A stretch of DNA of 64,000 nucleotides from Caenispirillum bisanense (GTDB lineage Bacteria > Pseudomonadota > Alphaproteobacteria > Rhodospirillales > Rhodospirillaceae): the NCBI RefSeq assembly GCF_900230255.1, contig NZ_OCNJ01000003.1, positions 104,885 through 168,884 on the forward strand. Direction: 5' to 3'. Of the stretch, positions 61,919 through 64,000 are shown piece after piece. The notes under the pieces were generated by a model, which worked only from the letters and a program-made list of their open reading frames with translations, was not told the DNA's origin and searched no databases. The first letter of the stretch is position 1. Each line of letters opens with the position of its first letter. The position numbers and the translations under genes were made by a program.

Positions 61919-62605
61919 ATGACCAGCACCGCCGCCTTCGCCGAGATCGCCGCCCTGGCCGGAGACCCGGCGCGGGCCGCCATGCTGCACGCCCTCATGG
62001 ACGGCCGCGCCCTGACGGCGACGGAACTGGCGGCCGTCGCCGGAGTGACGCCGCAAACCGCCTCCGGCCATCTGGCGCGGCTGGTGACGGCGGGCCTGCT
62101 TGCGATGGAGAAGCAGGGGCGGCACCGCCACTACCGGCTCGCCTCGGCGGCGGTGGCGGGAATGGTGGAGACGCTCATGGTGGTGGCGGCGACCGTCGCG
62201 CCACCCCTGCGGCCGGTGGCGACAGGGCCGCGCGACGCCGCCCTGCGACGCGCGCGGACCTGCTACGACCACCTCGCCGGGCGGCTCGGCGTGGCGCTGT
62301 GCGATGCCCTGGTGGCGCGCGGCGCGGCGCGGGTGGAAGACGAAGGGGCGGAACTGACGGAAGACGGCCGTGCCTTGCTCGCCGGGCTCGACATCGCGCT
62401 GCCCCGGCCGGGTGGCCGGGTCTACTGCCGGCCCTGCCTCGACTGGAGCGAGCGTCGCCCGCACCTCGCCGGGGCCGTCGGTGCCGCGCTCTGCCGCCAC
62501 GGCTTCGACCACGGCTGGATCCGCCGCATGGCCGGCACGCGGGCGGTGGAGGTGACGCCGCTCGGCGGGCGGATGTTCCGCGATCACTTCGGCATCGAGG
62601 CGTGA
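61919..62605 (+). CDS. ArsR-type winged-helix regulator, long form
   Basis: This 228-residue protein has an ArsR-like wHTH (LAGDPARAAMLHALMDGRALTATELAAVAGVTPQTASGHLARLVTAGLLAMEKQGRHRHYRLA). A C-terminal domain of about 120 residues follows, with ARTCYDHLAGRLGVALCDALV, CRPCLDWSERRPHLAGAVGAAL and a FxxHFGIE end. This long ArsR form is commonly found beside efflux genes. ATG 61919 has GGAG 9 nt upstream. The divergent MFS gene is the likely target. Confidence 0.85.
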   Translation: MTSTAAFAEIAALAGDPARAAMLHALMDGRALTATELAAVAGVTPQTASGHLARLVTAGLLAMEKQGRHRHYRLASAAVAGMVETLMVVAATVAPPLRPVATGPRDAALRRARTCYDHLAGRLGVALCDALVARGAARVEDEGAELTEDGRALLAGLDIALPRPGGRVYCRPCLDWSERRPHLAGAVGAALCRHGFDHGWIRRMAGTRAVEVTPLGGRMFRDHFGIEA

Positions 62606-62710
62606 GCCCGGCACCCGACGGCATGGCAACCTTGCGTCCTTTGCAGGGTCGACTGCTAACCCTTTGATCTACCATGAGGCAAACCCATCGATCGGCAGGG
62701 GATGACGATT

Positions 62711-63691
62711 ATGCCCGGCAGAGGAACCAAGGCCGCGCTCGCGGCCGTCGCGGTGGTGGTGGCCGCCGGTATCGGCGTCGCCGTCTGGCGCGCGCCGGCG
62801 GCGACGGAAGCGGCGCTCTACGGCACGGTGGAGGTGCGGCAGGTGGACGTGGCCTTCACCGTGGAAGGCCGCCTCGCCGAGGTGCTGGTGGAGGAGGGCG
62901 ACGCCGTCCGCGCCGGGGAGCCCGTCGCCCGCATGGAGCGCGGGTACTTCGAGGACGCCCTCGCCATCGCTTCCGCCCGTGTGGCGGCGCAGGAACAGGT
63001 GCTCGCCAAGCTGGAAGCCGGATCGCGCCCGCAGGAAGTGGCCGCCGCCGAGGCCGAACGGGCGGCGGCGGAAGCGCAGCTGGTCAATGCCCGTGCCGAA
63101 TTCACCCGCCAGGAGGATCTCGTCCGCACCCGTGCCGCCGCCCAGCGCAGCCTGGACGACGCCCGAGCCGCCCTCGACGTCGCCCGCAACCGCGCCGCCG
63201 CCGCCGAGGAACGCCTGTCGCTGCTGCGTGAAGGCGCCCGTGCCGAAGACGTCGCCGCCGCCCGCGCCCAGCTGGAGGGCGAGCGTGCCCTGCGCGACCT
63301 GGCGCAACGCCGCCTGTCCGACACCGAACTGACGGCGCCGGCCGACGGCGTGGTCATGAGCCGCGTGCGCGAGCCCGGCTCGGTGCTGGCGCCCGGCGCG
63401 ACCGTCGTCTCGCTGGCCAAGACGGCGCCCGTGTGGGTGCGCGCCTTCGTGCCGGAACCGCGCCTCGGCGCCGTGCAGCCGGGCAGCCGGGCGCAGGTGT
63501 TCACCGACAGCCGGCCCGATCAGCCCTATCACGGCACCATCGGCTATGTCGCGCCGGTCGCCGAGTTCACCCCGAAGACCGTCCAGACCGAAGAGCTGCG
63601 CAGCGACCTGGTGTTCCGCTTCCACGTCGTCATCGACGGCCCCGACCCGTTGCTGCGCCAGGGCATGCCGGTGACCGTCGTGCTCGAGTGA
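62711..63691 (+). CDS. HlyD-family secretion adaptor (YbhG-like)
   Basis: This 326-residue membrane fusion protein has an N-terminal anchor (AALAAVAVVVAAGIGVAVW) and a lipoyl half (VAFTVEGRLAEVLVEEGDAVRAGEPVARME). A long coiled coil follows (EAGSRPQEVAAAEAERAAAEAQLVNARAEFTRQEDL), then the second half ELTAPADGVVMSRVREPGSVL. It precedes an ABC ATPase, the layout of YbhG-YbhF ABC-2 exporters. ATG 62711 keeps a normal spacing from AGGGG. Confidence 0.88.
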   Translation: MPGRGTKAALAAVAVVVAAGIGVAVWRAPAATEAALYGTVEVRQVDVAFTVEGRLAEVLVEEGDAVRAGEPVARMERGYFEDALAIASARVAAQEQVLAKLEAGSRPQEVAAAEAERAAAEAQLVNARAEFTRQEDLVRTRAAAQRSLDDARAALDVARNRAAAAEERLSLLREGARAEDVAAARAQLEGERALRDLAQRRLSDTELTAPADGVVMSRVREPGSVLAPGATVVSLAKTAPVWVRAFVPEPRLGAVQPGSRAQVFTDSRPDQPYHGTIGYVAPVAEFTPKTVQTEELRSDLVFRFHVVIDGPDPLLRQGMPVTVVLE

Positions 63692-63698
63692 GGGCGCC

Positions 63699-64000
63699 AT
63701 GGCCGCCGCCTCCGATCCCCTGGTCGTCCTGCGGGGCGTCGTCAAACGCTTCGGCCGCACCGCCGTGGTCGACGGCCTCGACCTCGCCGTCGCGCCGGGT
63801 GGCGTGACCGCCGTGGTCGGCCCCGACGGCGCCGGCAAGACGACGCTGCTGCGCCTCATGGCCGGCCTGCTGGCGCCCGACGCCGGCACCGTCACGGTCT
63901 GCGGCCACGACACCATCGCCGAGCCCGAGGCGGCGCGGGCGGATCTCGGTTACATGCCGCAGCGCTTCGGCCTCTACCAGGACCTGAGCGTCGCCGAGAA
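63699..64000 (+). CDS. ABC-2 type exporter ATP-binding protein (partial)
   Basis: About 100 residues are visible: VVLRGVVKRFGRTAVVDGLDLAV, Walker A GPDGAGKTTLLRLM, then GLLAPDAGTVTVCGHD and the Q-loop YMPQRFGLYQDLSV. This matches the YbhF/CcmA type ATPase. It starts 7 bp after the HlyD gene. The rest lies outside the window, so the second ATPase half and the permeases cannot be checked. Confidence 0.9.
   Translation, partial: MAAASDPLVVLRGVVKRFGRTAVVDGLDLAVAPGGVTAVVGPDGAGKTTLLRLMAGLLAPDAGTVTVCGHDTIAEPEAARADLGYMPQRFGLYQDLSVAE

Noticed and set aside
62640-62680. A tRNA-Ser-like anticodon stretch (GACTGCTAACC) before the HlyD gene
   Set aside because: No acceptor stem, T-loop or D-loop can be paired around it. 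The AGGGT/ACCCT stem is at best a weak terminator for the preceding gene.

Overview
The window is very GC-rich and densely coding. Genes sit in tightly packed operons with many ATGA, GTGA or TGATG overlaps. A Caulobacter-type cpa/tad pilus locus, a NorCB nitric oxide reductase, TAXI-TRAP and Liv-type transporters, several RND pumps and a Fur-like box all fit a free-living alphaproteobacterium, probably of the Rhodospirillales type. That placement is an inference from gene content and composition; no rRNA, tRNA or other phylogenetic marker is present. I saw no insertion sequence, CRISPR array, phage gene or rRNA operon. Most long open frames opposite the genes are GC-driven shadows and are left out.

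Layout. (1) 1-8.1 kb is a surface polysaccharide neighbourhood: the end of a Wza-type export gene, a Crp/Fnr regulator, an APH-fold phosphotransferase coupled to a nucleotidyltransferase fused to a thymidylate-kinase-like domain, a propeller/Calx-beta/propeller protein, galE and a small ArsR-type regulator. (2) 8.1-21.0 kb is a complete Tad (Flp) pilus locus on the minus strand, read from flp at 20997 down through cpaB, cpaC, a very short cpaD-like lipoprotein, cpaE, cpaF, tadB, tadC, two TPR lipoproteins, the prepilin peptidase, a TadG-like protein and two TadE-like pseudopilins. (3) 21.7-25.5 kb is an iron-siderophore ABC importer behind a Fur-like palindrome. (4) 25.6-30.5 kb holds norC, norB, a DUF4142 protein and a SulP-STAS-cyclic-nucleotide-binding fusion. 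(5) 30.5-35.7 kb is an AcrAB-like pump with a divergent TetR repressor. (6) 35.7-40.0 kb has a MocR regulator divergent from an EamA exporter, an alpha/beta hydrolase and an RTX-like protein. (7) 40.2-46.1 kb is a second TetR-controlled RND system followed by an ArsR/SRPBCC pair. (8) 46.1-56.8 kb has a LysE exporter, then an amidase plus livFGMHK operon, a GntR/FCD regulator and a divergent TAXI-TRAP transporter. (9) 56.9-64 kb has two cyclic-di-GMP enzymes, an MFS carrier divergent from an ArsR-type regulator, and an HlyD/ABC exporter that runs off the end.

How they work together. The theme is surface attachment (polysaccharide, Tad pilus, c-di-GMP turnover, RTX-like protein) plus uptake and efflux. 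Each transport unit has its own local regulator, and in five cases a palindrome lies exactly where an operator should be. The points most worth a second look are a pair of mutually exclusive hairpins between flp and cpaB, the APH/nucleotidyltransferase-kinase pair, a short-leader arsR whose start codon lies inside its operator, the 13-bp-arm hairpin separating livK from the rest of its operon, and norCB without norQD.
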